Part shown: positions 29,735 through 41,080 of the stretch, in pieces | Position numbering within the stretch: the first letter of the stretch is position 1 | How the letters are laid out: every line of letters begins with the position of its first letter | From: Chara braunii | Taxonomy: Eukaryota > Streptophyta > Charophyceae > Charales > Characeae | DNA length: 62,823 nt | Direction of reading: 5' to 3' | Assembly (NCBI GenBank): GCA_003427395.1 | Contig: BFEA01000212.1 | Span: forward strand, 1,380,555-1,443,377 | Made by a program: the position numbers and the translations under genes | The notes under the pieces: model-generated | What the model was told of the DNA's origin: nothing | What the model saw: the letters and a program-made list of their open reading frames with translations, nothing else | Databases searched by the model: none

Positions 29735-31920
29735 AAAAAAAAAAAAAATTATAGTGCATATCCCCATTACCGCAAGGTAAGTTTAGTAAGTAGGATAGTC
29801 ACCGGGTGGACCGGCGGAGGTTACCCCTGTGCCGATCACCACCATGAAGGACGACTACCCCATGCAGGGCCTATTGGCCCTGTCTGTTCTGATGGGGCCC
29901 TTGTTCCAGGTCTTCTTCCCACTAGGATTTGGGAGAACCTGTACCTCTAGAACGATGCTGAGGTCAGGGAATATCAAGCCGGGCCCCACCCCCTAAGAAC
30001 AGAAAGAGGTTGATCGCCGACAGGCAGAGAAAAGGAAAGAAAAGGAAGACAAGAAGAGACAAAAAGAAGAAGAGCTGAAGAAGAAGTTAAAAGAAAAGAT
30101 GGAAAGGGAGTTGGAGGAAGAAATGAAGAGTATTCAAGATGAAGAAGAAGAGGAAGAGAAGGATGAAGGGGAAAGGTTGCAACGACGCCGACCCATTGAT
30201 CGGCCTGAGAGTAGTCGTACCAGTGAAGCACGCTTGCCGTTGGTCCCACCATTAGACTGGGCCAATCAGCACGGCTACTCCAGCGATCAGTTGCATGAAT
30301 CAGAGGAAGAGAGAGATGTGTTCCTAGCCAAGTTAGCGTCCATTCCTGATAAAGCAGAAAGAGACTTGTTACTGGAAGAAAATAGAAATGAATTGCAGGC
30401 CAAACTATTAGCAGCCAAGAGACAAGAACTAGAAGAGAAAAAGAGGCTGCAAGCAAAGGGAGAAAAGTTGCAAAGAGCATTAGAAGCGCAGAAAGGAAAG
30501 GAAATTGCGACAGACGAGCAACTTACCCTCCTCAGAGAGTCTCTCCTCCAGACAAGGAAGGAGATGGCAGCAATGAATCAGACGTTGCAGAAAGTGGAAA
30601 CTCACCAAGTAGAGTTTGAGAATGTCTGGAATACCTTCCTGCACAAGTCAGCGCAAGACGTGGACAAACATATCCAATCCTATATTGTAAAGCTAGATGA
30701 GCACATCACTACCACCTTCACACCCGAAGTCATTGAGAAGATAGTGAAAGGAGCCGGGGGTGGAGGAGGGGACGGCGGCGATGACGGAGGCGATGGAGAT
30801 AGGAAGAAGAAAGGGGTACATCGTGAAGAAGGTGACGGGGGGAAGGTCAACAAGATTAAGTTAAAACTGCCATGAACTTATAATGGTAAAAAGGAAGAGA
30901 GTGTTTTGCACTGGATTGGAGCGATTGAATCCTATTGTTATGGATAGCGGGTTCCATATTGGGATAGGGTGCTTAGGCCAGTTCGTGCATGGCAGGAGAT
31001 GCAATGGGTTTTGCGATCTCCTTGCAGAAGGAAGCAGGATGTGCATCAATGGTAGAATATTCGCAACAGACACGTCTTGAAGATTTCCTTAAAACCGTCA
31101 GAGAACGGTTCGAAGATAAGAACTTGGCCCGTCGAACCGAAATGTTAGTGCTAAATCTACCCGAAAGGAAGTGGAAAAGCACTTCAGCACTCAACGCTAC
31201 TATGGATGAACTGCTGCAGCAAAGCACTGAGCATGGCTTAACCCCCGCACAAATTTTGAATAGCTTTACACGTGCACTCCCCGATCATATTCGCTCGCAA
31301 CTATATCCCCGAACAAAGGAAGAAGGAATGACCTACGAGAAGTTCAGCAAGATCGCATTGGATCATGCGGGCTTCTTGACTGAGGCTAACTACTGCCACT
31401 ACTGGAAAGATCTGCAAGCAGAACGAAAGTGGCAAAACCCTACCATCTCAGGGTTGATCCCTGGGAAGGACAGCCTCCTCCTAACCGTTGAGGGAGGGGG
31501 CATGGAAACCATCCCTTGGGACTAAGTGGATTACGGTCTCGAGGAATTCAACGAACCGGTAGCTCAGGAGGGGAGCTACGCGGCTGTTGCAGCCCGCGGG
31601 GGAGGGCGACAAGGTAGAGGGCGCGGCCGAGGAAGAGGAGGTCGTGGCCGTGGTGGAAGAGGCCCAGGCACCCAGAGGGGTGGTGGCGAAGGTAGCCACT
31701 ACGTGGGAGGAAGGGGAAATGGTCCCTCGTACGGTGGCCGTGGTACTTACTCCACCTGGGGTAGAGGAAGAGGCAGTTGGTATAATAAATGGGATAAACT
31801 TTACCCGCCTCATCCAGGTCTTCCTGAGGGTGAACCTTGGAAGAAGCTGGGAATAACAGAGAAGGTTTGGCTAGAATGAAAGGTCGTTGATCAATGTCTT
31901 AAACGTGGGGGCCCCGACCA
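29735..31920 (+). pseudogene. Element B leader end and gag (stops and one frameshift)
   Basis: The reading frame can be traced from an ATG at 29850 through a TAA near 29995. A long Glu/Lys-rich coiled coil follows (30099-30875, about 258 residues), ending in a Gly/Asp run and KIKLKLP. After a TGA, TYNGKKEESVLHWIGAIESY opens the capsid domain, with a frame change before 30989. 30989-31879 carries the gag helices (LEDFLKTVRERFEDKNLARR), a TAA at 31523-31525, and an RGG-rich basic region about 60 residues long. The knuckle QCLKRGGPDHIVPYC has Arg in place of the second Cys. RNA packaging is the family role. Confidence 0.82.
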
Positions 31921-32189
31921 CATTGTCCCTTATTGCCCCGATTATAGGGGAGCAAAAGGGAACAACCAATAGAGGCTCCAGTTGCCTCTACCGGGGCTTC
32001 GAGTGTTGAAAAACCAAAATCCTCCCACTCGAAGGCCTCAATGGCAGAGACTGAAGAGGAAGTAATCAGTCCCCATCTAGTGCACTGTCCAGAGGTGGCA
32101 AACGTATGCATCTCTCTAGATGGATCCCTCGCTGGCATAGGTGATGAGTTGGCCGCTCGTCGCCAAGCCTGGACTGAGATGAAGAAAAA

Positions 32190-32736
32190 GAAAGAGTAGT
32201 TAATCCTTGCAGATCTTGAAATAAATAGAGTAAGAATAGGTGGAATGATAGACAGTGGATCTACACGTAGCTATATTAGTAAGAAAGGGTTGCAAAAACT
32301 GCGTCTTCGGCTAAAGGTTAAGAAATTGAATGAGCCCATAGTAAGTAAATTGGCTAATAGTAGTGAGATTGTGATGGATCGATACGTCGAGGGGGTCCAG
32401 GCATACTTTCAGCTCGAGGTAGAGGGGAAGGTGGAACGTGTTCTCCACTCTCTGATCTTCTTGGTGGAAGATAGCTTGCCCTTTGATGTGTTGTTAGGCA
32501 TGGATTGGGGTGAGGCTGCGAATGCGGATCTAAAGCTAAGAGACCATGAGTGTTGGCACCTTAGCCCACAAGGAGGCAAAAAGAAGATTCGTCTGTACCA
32601 TGAATCAGGTAAGGAAAGCAGCCTAGCTCATTGCTGTATGAGTACCCCAGCGTTCGCTCACCACATAAAGAAGCACAACTTGTATGATCAAATCTTTGTT
32701 GCATATGTGCGCCCAGTGAAAGAGGATGAAAAGTAA
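32190..32736 (+). pseudogene. Element B aspartic protease
   Basis: MIDSGSTRSYISKKGL carries an intact D-S-G. The domain continues to LPFDVLLGMDWGEA, the conserved closing motif. The frame can be read back past the ATG to LILADLEINRVRIGG. The active site is close to that of element A, showing that A and B are related lineages. A stop and frame change at 32737-32811 separate it from RT. Confidence 0.85.
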
Positions 32737-32811
32737 GGAAGAGGTCAAATCTCAAGAAATTGAAAGAATCCTAAAGGAATTCGCCGATGTGGCAGAAATC
32801 CAAGCGGTGTA

Positions 32812-34341
32812 GTGGAAAGACCTATTAGACATCGCATTGACATTATTCCAGGGAGTTCACCTCCTAAGGGGCCAATCTATCGTATGTCACCCCAAGAGTT
32901 GGATGAACTGCAAACCCAGCTCGATGAGCTGTTGAAAAATGGATGGATAAGACCTAGTTCCTCGCCCTATGGTGCACTTGTACTATTTGTGCCTAAGAAA
33001 GATGGCGGCGTTCACATGTGCATAGACTATAGGAGATTAAATGATATAACAATGAAAAATGTTGAGCCGTTGCCGCGAATAGATGATTTGCTGGATCGTG
33101 TGCAGGGATGCAAGTTATTCACAAAGATTGATTTGAAATCCGGATACCATCAAATTGAAGTGGAACCGGAAGACCAACATAAGATTGCCTTTAGGACAAG
33201 GTATGAGCACTATGAGTTCATAGTTATGCCCTTTGGTCTAACGAATGCCCCTGCAACCTTCCAAAGAACAATGAACGAACTCTTTCGTGAGTGGCTTGAT
33301 AAATTTGTCGTAATATATTTAGATGATATTTTGATTTTTAGCAAAGACGAGAAAGAACACGCCGAGCACCTTCGACTTGTGCTAAATAAATTGCGTGAAG
33401 CAAATTTTAAGTTAAATCCAAAGAAGTGTGAATGGGCCAAGCGTCAGGTTTTGTATTTGGGGCATGTGATTGATGGAGATGGGGTCAAACCGGAGGATGC
33501 AAAAATTGCAGCAATCAGAGATTGGCCAAACCCCCGCACTTTGACTGAGTTGCGGTCGTTCCTTGGGTTAGCCAACTATTATCGGAAGTTCGTTAAACAC
33601 TTCACGATGATAGTTGCGCCTCTTCGCAGATTGCTCAAGAAAGAAAGAATCTGGAAGTGGGATTCAAGCTGTACGTCCTCATTTAAGCGTCTGAAGCAAT
33701 ATTTGATCAATTACCCGGTTTTGGAAGTTGCTGATCCCTCATTACCCTTTGTTGTAACTACTGACGCTAGTCAATACGGTATAGGTGTTATACTCCAGCA
33801 AGATGATGGGCATGGGTACAGACTTTTGGAGTTCATGTCTTGTCGTTTACCTAATGAGAAGGTCGCCGCTTCCACCTATGAACGAGAGCTATACGCGCTT
33901 CGGGAAGCTTTGAATCATTGGCGACACTATTTTTTAGGAAGACATTTTAAAGTTTACTCCGACCATGAAACACTTCGCTGGCTTAAAACGCAGGCCCGAA
34001 TGACACCTAAGTTGACTAGGTGGGCCGCTGAAATCGATCTCTACGATTTTGAGCTGAAGCCAGTTAAGGGTAAGTACAATGTCGTTGTTGATGCGTTAAG
34101 TAGTAGGTCTGACTTTTTCGGTGTCATTGTAACGTATTTAGATGTTGGTGCCGATATTCAAGAGAAAATTAGGAATGCGTATCCCACCGATCCTGTCTAT
34201 GGCGCATTGATTAAGCGTGTACAAGAAGCGCCAGCAGAGTTTCCTAATTACAAGATTACTCAGGGTCTATTATTTGAAAGAACTGATGTACACGAAAGGC
34301 TATGCATACCCAATGTGGAAGAAATCAAGAGTCTGATCTGA
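32812..34341 (+). CDS. Element B reverse transcriptase and RNase H, intact frame
   Basis: 509 codons without interruption, the best preserved pol part in the window. RT: IYRMSPQELDELQTQLDEL, FTKIDLKSGYHQIEVEPEDQ, VMPFGLTNAPATFQ, YLDD at residues 169-172. RNase H: Asp318 in TTDASQYGIG, Glu359 in TYERELYAL, Asp384 in YSDHETLRW, then VVDALSSRSDFFG. The frame begins in the RT N-terminus and ends by a TGA just before integrase. It was originally part of a larger Pol and now lacks frame continuity with protease and integrase. Confidence 0.93.
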   Translation: MERPIRHRIDIIPGSSPPKGPIYRMSPQELDELQTQLDELLKNGWIRPSSSPYGALVLFVPKKDGGVHMCIDYRRLNDITMKNVEPLPRIDDLLDRVQGCKLFTKIDLKSGYHQIEVEPEDQHKIAFRTRYEHYEFIVMPFGLTNAPATFQRTMNELFREWLDKFVVIYLDDILIFSKDEKEHAEHLRLVLNKLREANFKLNPKKCEWAKRQVLYLGHVIDGDGVKPEDAKIAAIRDWPNPRTLTELRSFLGLANYYRKFVKHFTMIVAPLRRLLKKERIWKWDSSCTSSFKRLKQYLINYPVLEVADPSLPFVVTTDASQYGIGVILQQDDGHGYRLLEFMSCRLPNEKVAASTYERELYALREALNHWRHYFLGRHFKVYSDHETLRWLKTQARMTPKLTRWAAEIDLYDFELKPVKGKYNVVVDALSSRSDFFGVIVTYLDVGADIQEKIRNAYPTDPVYGALIKRVQEAPAEFPNYKITQGLLFERTDVHERLCIPNVEEIKSLI

Positions 34342-35262
34342 GGGGAATGCCACAATACTGAAGGCCATTTCGGGTTGAAGAAAACTTATGGGAATCTTTT
34401 GCGTTCCTACACCTGGCCTCGTATGAAACCTGATTGCATTGCCTACGTGCAAGGTTGCCAAGTGTGTCAACGAAACAAGAGCACTACGCAATCTCCCCTT
34501 GGTTTGCTTAAGCCTTTGCCTATCCTCACGGGACCCGGAGACTCTGTGTCTATAGACTTCATGGACACTAAAGTGAAGAGCAGGAATGGGAAAACGCAAG
34601 TAATGGTAATTGTCGATAGATTTACTAAGTATGCTGTCTTTGTACCTTTACCTTCGGAAGCGAAGACTAACTTGGTAATTCGGGAGTTCTTTAACCACTG
34701 GGTGAAAGACTTCGGGCATCCCTTAACTATTGTAAGTGACAGAGATACAAGATTCACGAGTGAACAATGGCAGCAACTAATGAATGTATATGGCTCTAAG
34801 TTGACTATGTCATCAGGTAGACATCCTGAGACTAACAGCCAGACTGAGCAAATGAACAAGATTTTGCAGTAGACTTTGCGCATGTATATTCGTCCCGACC
34901 AGATTGACTGAGATAAACATTTACCTAAGGTTGCTAGCGCCTATAACAACTCTGTACACCTGTCTATATGTAAGACTCCTATGGAGTTATATTTGGGATG
35001 GCGACCACGTAGACCGAACGATCGTCTAAACCCGGATCAAGTGCATAAGCTTCCACCAGGGACAAGTGAGTTCGCGATTCGATATCAGAAAGACATTGAA
35101 AAGGTAAAAGAGAATATCCTCAAAGCACAACATCAAATGATTGAACAAGCGAATAAGCACAGACGACCTTCTCAATTTGCTGTAGGAGATTTGGTTTGGG
35201 TAAAGTCTAAGGAGTTTGCTCCTGAAGAGAACATTTCTCAAAAACTTCTACCCGCCTACTGA
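34342..35262 (+). pseudogene. Element B integrase (few stops)
   Basis: After the TGA at 34339-34341 the same frame reads GECHNTEGHFGLKKTYG and QGCQVCQRNKSTTQSPLG (HHCC zinc domain). The core follows: SVSIDFMDTKVKS, IVSDRDTRFTSEQW, GRHPETNSQTEQMN. Stops are TAG at 34870-34872 (Gln expected), TGA near 34909 (Trp expected from element A) and TGA at 35260-35262. Only three point lesions over 300 codons indicate a young copy. Confidence 0.9.
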
Positions 35263-35670
35263 GGACCTTGGCAAGTCTTAGATGTGATTGGAGATGTGGA
35301 TGGTCCTTCGTATGTTATTGAGATTCCTTTGCATTTACATACTTATCCAATGTTCCACGCATCAAAGTTCTTACCTTGTGTAACGAATGAACTATTTCCG
35401 AGTCGCCGATCAGCGATACCACCAAGTATGGATGTAAAGTATGGCATGGATAAGATTGTTGCAGAAAATACCTTTCACACTGGTCGTAGAGGCAGACCAC
35501 AGCGTCAATATAAGGTGAGATTTGCATACCAAGATCCTAGTGAAGATCGTTGGTTCACAAGAGAAGAATTATTAGATTCTGCACCTCATATTGTATCTCG
35601 TATGAAAGAGAAAGGAGAGGAATTCACATCATTGATAGGTAAAGGATTTCTCAGAGGACTTCGAAACTAG
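35263..35670 (+). pseudogene. Element B integrase tail with chromodomain-like module
   Basis: GPWQVLDVIGDVDGPSYVIE is the barrel domain. The segment GMDKIVAENTFHTGRRGR with QYKVRFAYQDPSEDRWFTR is the chromodomain-like end. The stop TAG at 35668-35670 is followed by GCCGGCGAGAG and the LTR. The frame is intact from the last stop. Confidence 0.85.
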
Positions 35671-35681
35671 GCCGGCGAGAG

Positions 35682-36791
35682 TAAAAAGGTCTTTACCCAA
35701 TACAGGCCTTGTAAAAGTAAAGCATCGTGAAGGGGTATCTCGCCAGGACCCAGAAACGTGAAAGCAGGTCAAAAGTCAAGTTCTCTATCAAAGGGCACAT
35801 AGCAAAGGGCATTGCCGAAGGATATACCTGTTCGCCAAGAGATGCAAGTTTTATGTCTGTTCAGAAGAGGGTGTGTCTGTACGTGCAATCGGTATGTCTG
35901 TTCGTGCAAAAGCGAGTGTCTATTCCCACAGTGTGAGTGTTCGTTCAGGCAGTAAGTGTGTCTGTTCGTCCAAAGTTGTGCCTGTTCAAAAGTAAGTCAA
36001 TATACAGTCCTAGTTATGGTCTAAGTCGGAGGGACAATCCTGATTCAGATATCCAAGTCCAAAATCCAGGCCGAAGGGCCTCAGCAGCAGTAAACCTCAT
36101 TGGGACTGTACTGGGACACATACAATGCAGGGTCTGGGACAGAAGGAGGCTTGAATGAGCCAATGCAGACCCAGCGTGAGGAGGTCAGCACTATAAAACA
36201 AGCAGCCAGCCTCATTTGACGCCAAATCTCTACTGGCTTCAATGCGTGGAAGTGTTGTTGTGCTTGTGCGCCAGCCAGGAGGAGCAGCGCTGGAGGAAAA
36301 GATGCGCTAGGTGAAGGAAGAAGGTTGGGCGCTAGGATGAGGAGCAGCCATAGCTGCCCAGCTAGCCTGTGTTAGTAGTAGACTACAGGGTTAGTTAGTA
36401 GTACTTCTATGAGTAGCATTTAGAGCAGATCCTTGTAAGAGACGAGAGTGTACATGCATAGTAGGGAGAAGGAACTGAGACAGAGGGTGTGCAAGGAGGT
36501 CGTGGTTATGGGGGACACTTACCTGAGTCAGAAGTCATCTTCAGAGGTGGCGCTGATGAATGGAAGCCACATTGATGTTCTGGATGAGAGATTTGTACAN
36601 CGCTGGTTGAGCGCTTGAACTCAGGAGACTTTNACACTCTTTGTAACCATGTTATTGATAATATAAGTTGTGCCACTCAGTTCTCTTCTTTCCTTACCTT
36701 TGTCTCGTGTGTGAAGACTCCAGTTCATTGCGAATGATGATGATGCATGTTGAGTGCACTCTTGTGTAAGATGGTCCCCATGACCCATGCA
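35682..36791 (+). repeat. Element B 3' LTR
   Basis: 1110 bp from TAAAAAGG to CCCATGCA, near-identical to the inverted 5' LTR. It is followed by TTTT and X' sequence (36792). N bases at 36600 and 36633. Confidence 0.92.
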
Positions 36792-38621
36792 TTTTCATAT
36801 TTGAGTTATAATAAATTCTGAGAAGACACTTTTCCTACGGGAAGCATTGCCGAAATTTTCGTAGTTTACAGGAGTTAAATTATACTTTGACAGGTGGCAA
36901 TTCTGGCAATCCACTCTGCATAGAGGAGATTCTGGCAAAGATCTACCTTTTCATTAGGCACTGACTTAGGGGTAGACTCAGGATTAATTAAGTAGAATGA
37001 TTCTTGGTGAAATCGTGATATGGAGATTACTCTCGATTTGGACCCATAGATTTAGCTTGGGATTGACCTGTTTTGTGTTACAGGTCCTCTTGAACATTTG
37101 ATTCGAAATCAGGACTAGATTTAGCTTGATCATACAAGGATCACCTTCTGTTATCACTGATAACAGGTCGGTTGCCGATTCGTCGGTCAACGAATCAACT
37201 CCAATTCATCCTCAATACTCAACCTAAAAGGCTTTAGCCCTAGTCATTTTTATTGTTTTATTAACGTTTTCACCCGGACTTTTATTGAATGGTCATTTAA
37301 CAAAGGTACTGAGTATTTAATTATGGTTGGTTGGACAAGGGTTGGGGCTTGCATGGCTAAAGCGAGGGGTATGAGTATAGTGGTTGGCTGAAGTTGACTC
37401 CGTGTAGTACGTGGACTTTTGGTTGACTATTTGATGTGACTGCAGGTATGTACTATGGTTCGGATTTTGGATTTGACTGCCTGTTATCACACACATATAT
37501 ATGGTTGTGAGGAGTCCCACTGTGATTGTGAGAAGTGATCATCACATACTTATCCCCCTTTACATATATATATGTATGTACGTATATTAGGTATTCGCGT
37601 GGCCTGAGAGGCCCGCGCTTAGGGGTTTAATTGGGGTTGAGATTGGATAAGGAAGGAAACCCCTATATTTTGTTGTATGCTTCTTAAAGATTTCTTAGTC
37701 GGACATTGGTCCTGGGCCTGGATTCGAGGTCCTTGTCCAGGACATCCCAGGTCCTAGTCTATGCCCTGCCTGCCGAGACACTCAGCCTAAAGGCCGGAGG
37801 TGCCACGGAGGTCGCACGACTATTCCTTCCGTCGTGCAATATCGTGAAGGGGTAAGCCTTCACGATACTTCGAGTCTGACACTTGAGTGTCATTAGCGGT
37901 ACTCGGATCCACGAGGGGCCGCTTGATTATGGGCACTACATAGTACGCCATCATCGCGACTGCTTGCATATTCGTGCATTGCTAGTCGATATGATTTAGC
38001 CCTGCTTCCGCGTGGTTTTATACTAAGTCTCGCGCGCAACTCCCATCCGATTTCTGCACCGGAGAGTTATGGGATGGTTACTAAGGGACTGGGATTGTTG
38101 TCTCGTTGTTTGTTCTGTGTCGTTTCGTGTATATGTATGTGTGCGTGTTTTTATTTTTATGTTTTTTAGAATGGTGTGCGCGTGGAGTGTGGGACGCGTC
38201 CTAGTCGACCGGCAACGAGTCGCGCTTGGGACCTCAGCCCCCCAAGATGTTGGTTCGCGTGCGGGTCCAATAGAGGTATAATACCGCGCGTACCCCCTAA
38301 GCTATAGAGTACGAGAAACGCCCTCGGCTGGTCCACCTCTACAATTGCACCTGATTAACTTTCGTATTGTGGACTGGTGGCTCGGGGGGAATCCGCCCAC
38401 CGCAGGGAGGTGACAACTCCCGTAAGGTGGAGGTAAGTCGTGCCTCGTGTAGGCCCTATCCTGTCGTAGGGGTTCGCGAGAGGTATGGCTCGCGCACTCG
38501 GTTAGAGCGGCTTGCGGAAGCTCCATATGCATTTGTGGCGAGGATTAAAACCAATTCCTGCCTGACGCGGCCGGGAGGGTCCCGCGCTGCCTTGTGCGGT
38601 GCCGGACCGATGCGCTCGACA
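36792..38621 (+). mobile_element. X' 3' part
   Basis: Collinear with X from about 45280 to 47106 (for example GATAACAGGTCGGTTGCCGA at 37163 and 45624). It ends GCGCTCGACA at 38621, then GCGC (target duplicate) and E LTR sequence. It contains no gene. Confidence 0.87.
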
Positions 38622-39258
38622 GCGCCCAGCGCTGAAGACTACAACTAATGCTAGTAGCGCCCAGCGTTGAAGACTACTGCTAACGCTACAACTACTCCTG
38701 CAGCGCTCCTCCAGAGTACTGCTACCGGATCCTGAAGACTACTGACTGCCTCCTGCCTGCACGTGAAGTGCCTGGGAAGTACCTAGGAACTACCTCCCAG
38801 CTATCTGCAACCTGCAGGGCGGGCCAGTCTTATATAGTGTTGGCCCGTCCAGGAGGCTGCTCTTGCCAATGCCAAAACGTGCCAGACCCTGGGGTTGAAG
38901 CTTAAACAAAGGTTGTCTTGAAAATAGGTCAAAAATGGCCTGAGCTAAAACCCTGGTCTGGTGCCTGAGTTTCAGGGCAGGTCGAACTGATGAGGGCCTG
39001 AAAATGGCCCTCAGTTTCAGGCTGAAAATACTCAGGGTCGGAAAGACCCTGATTTAGCCTGAAACGACACAAGGCCTGTAGGCCCTTGTTTTCAGGTTTT
39101 CAAGCTGAAACGATACGGGGCTTGTAGGCCCTTGTTTTCAGGCTTTCAGGCTGAAAACAACACGGGGCCTGTAGGCCCTTGTTTTCAGGCTTTCAGGCTG
39201 AAAACAACGTGGGCCTGAAAATGGCCCGTGCAGCCTCTTGCAGGCGTAACATGTAACA
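38622..39258 (-). repeat. Element E 3' LTR, proximal part
   Basis: On the minus strand it starts TGTTACATG at 39258 and matches the intact E LTR down to its X' insertion point. Three tandem units of about 52 bp at 39058-39205 contain GGCCTGTAGGCCC and CTTTCAGGCTGAAA palindromic cores. Confidence 0.9.
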
Positions 39259-39270
39259 CCTCCCCCTGCT
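39259..39270 (-). other. Element E polypurine tract
   Basis: On the minus strand AGCAGGGGGAGG directly precedes the LTR start TGTTACATG. Confidence 0.85.
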
Positions 39271-40312
39271 TATAAAGTCAAGCCAGGTCGAGGGCGAAGC
39301 TGACGATCTGAAGGTGGAACCTGGTCGCGGGTGCGATGTGGAGATGACGATACCGGCTTGCCTTGCATCAGTACACAAAGTGTACCAAGTATTCAGTCGG
39401 TCTGTTGTCGTAGCTGCGGTAAATGCAGCCTTTTGGCGGCACGACACTGGCCTCAAGAATGATCTCGTGAGAGATCGGCCAATCCGGCACCACACAAGAA
39501 GATGTCGGTGAACTTGTCAAGCAACCGCACCACACGGGGGTCCGAAGACAAGGCCGTAGGTTAAGAATTGACTTGGCCGTCACCACTTGGCACCGGATCG
39601 AAGGGTGCGGAAGAGGAATAGTACACCGTACTTCGGCGCCGAAAGCGTCCCGAATGGTAAGAGTCCGCCTGTGGAAGTTGACCGTGTCATCCGCACTTGC
39701 AAGCCAAGGCATTCCCAAAATAATGTCGAAGTCCGTGTCCAAAATGTCGAACGTCACCAGTTCGGATGCATGAGGTGCGAAATACACCGGTACGGCCTTG
39801 AAGTAACGGTCGATAAGTTGTTTCGTCCTTCCGTCCGCCAACTTGATCGCCGTCGGGTTTGCCTTCCTCCGAACTTGTGCGCCAAGGCCAGCCCTTTGCA
39901 TAAAGGCTTGGGTCATGAAATTGCGAGTCGCTCCGCTATCCAGCAAAGCGTTGCAGGACGCTTGCCCAACTTGGATGCGGACATAAAGGAGCGGTGCGTT
40001 GTTGTCATCATACCGTTGTGTGCGAAACTCGCGGGCCACCTTGGTAACATACGGAAGGATGTCCCCCACCACGACTTTGTCATCCGTCAGCGAAGTTGGT
40101 GGTGCATAGAAGGATAAGTACGTGTGAAGATGAGCGCATAGTGTTGCGCATTGCGGTCCCGGAAAGCGGCCCGTGGTCGGGAGAGGAAGCCATGCGAAAT
40201 CCCCGGACATGAGCGGGTCCAATACCTCTACGTTGAACTCGCGCGCCGAATCCCGTGAACCACTTGAAGACGATAAGTCACCGCTGCCGGACATAGAAGA
40301 TGCCGCACACAT
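39271..40312 (-). pseudogene. Element E protease with truncated pol
   Basis: The minus-strand frame 40312-39368 encodes a linker and then LLDSGATRNFMTQAFMQRAG, with D-S-G at residues 125-127. The domain closes with FDIILGMPWLASAD. The RT N-terminus begins (ISHEIILEASVVPPKGCIYR) but jumps at once to NRPTEYLVHFVY, which resembles the chromodomain strand of gypsy elements. RT, RNase H and integrase are therefore deleted, leaving a non-autonomous element of about 2.4 kb between its LTRs, not counting X. The match of the last 12 residues to a chromodomain is my inference. Confidence 0.75.
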
Positions 40313-41048
40313 TTCTTATCCTTGAGCAGGAGAACCCAACGTAGGAACGAGCTGGGCAGCATAGTCCTCATAAAAGAGGACTATCGACTTCCGCATGCGC
40401 CTTGAAACGAAGGGCGGTCACTCGTGAAGCGACCAGTTATGAAGACGTCGAGAGTGTCCTCGAGTCACTCCCGACGGTGCTCAGTTTCCCGATTGGTCGT
40501 AGTGGGTCCATGGGGCTGAAGTTGCTGCGCCAGGCTCGGGGATAAATGTGGTGTTTGTCTTCATCTTGCCGCGTCCTCGGCCTTTGCCGGGGCGGCCACC
40601 ATCCTGGGCGGCTGCGAGTCTGTCCCCTTCATTGGCAGACACGGCCTCGCTAGATTGGTTGGTTGGCGTTGCCGCCACGACCACGACCACTTTCGACCGA
40701 TGCTGATCTCTGCTCGGGCCTGATAGGCCTCGTCCGTTTCCCCGGACTTCTGATCCATGCCGACTGTTTGTAAGCGCATGAGCATTGATCAGGCCGGAGG
40801 ACTGCTGTCGTGGCACTATTCGACTGTTGTGTCCTGCTGACATGGCTTGCTGAAGTGGTCTGCTGACGTGGCAACTCACCAATGCCGCCGCAGGGTGTAC
40901 CTGGAGACAAAGAGAGAAGGTAAGACCAGAGGTGGCAACAACATAGGTGGGGAGGGCTGGGTGGGATAACCGCCCAGATAAGGAGCCACTAATCAAAAAG
41001 AAAAGTTTGAACTTCGCAAAATTTTTTTGAGAAAAATAAAAATCCCGA
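40313..41048 (-). pseudogene. Element E gag remnant
   Basis: Upstream of the protease the minus strand has partly open frames (40481-40996) rich in Gln, Ser, Gly and Arg (GGRPGKGRGRGKMKTN). This resembles the basic end of gag, but no intact capsid or knuckle motif is readable. Four degenerate copies of the motif TGCTGACGTGGCA lie on the plus strand at 40799-40873. The region ends at the X insertion point. Confidence 0.45.
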
Positions 41049-41054
41049 TGTCGG

Positions 41055-41080
41055 TGCGAATACCCTTACAAGGGTATCCG
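41055..41080. repeat. Palindrome at the X 5' end
   Basis: ATACCCTTACAAGGGTAT is an 8-bp stem around two bases, about 10 bases from the terminus. It is conserved in X' (about 24268-24288). Confidence 0.8.

Noticed and set aside
29400-29990. A separate gene between C and B
   Set aside because: The interval is the C LTR half, the inversion breakpoint and the start of the B gag region.
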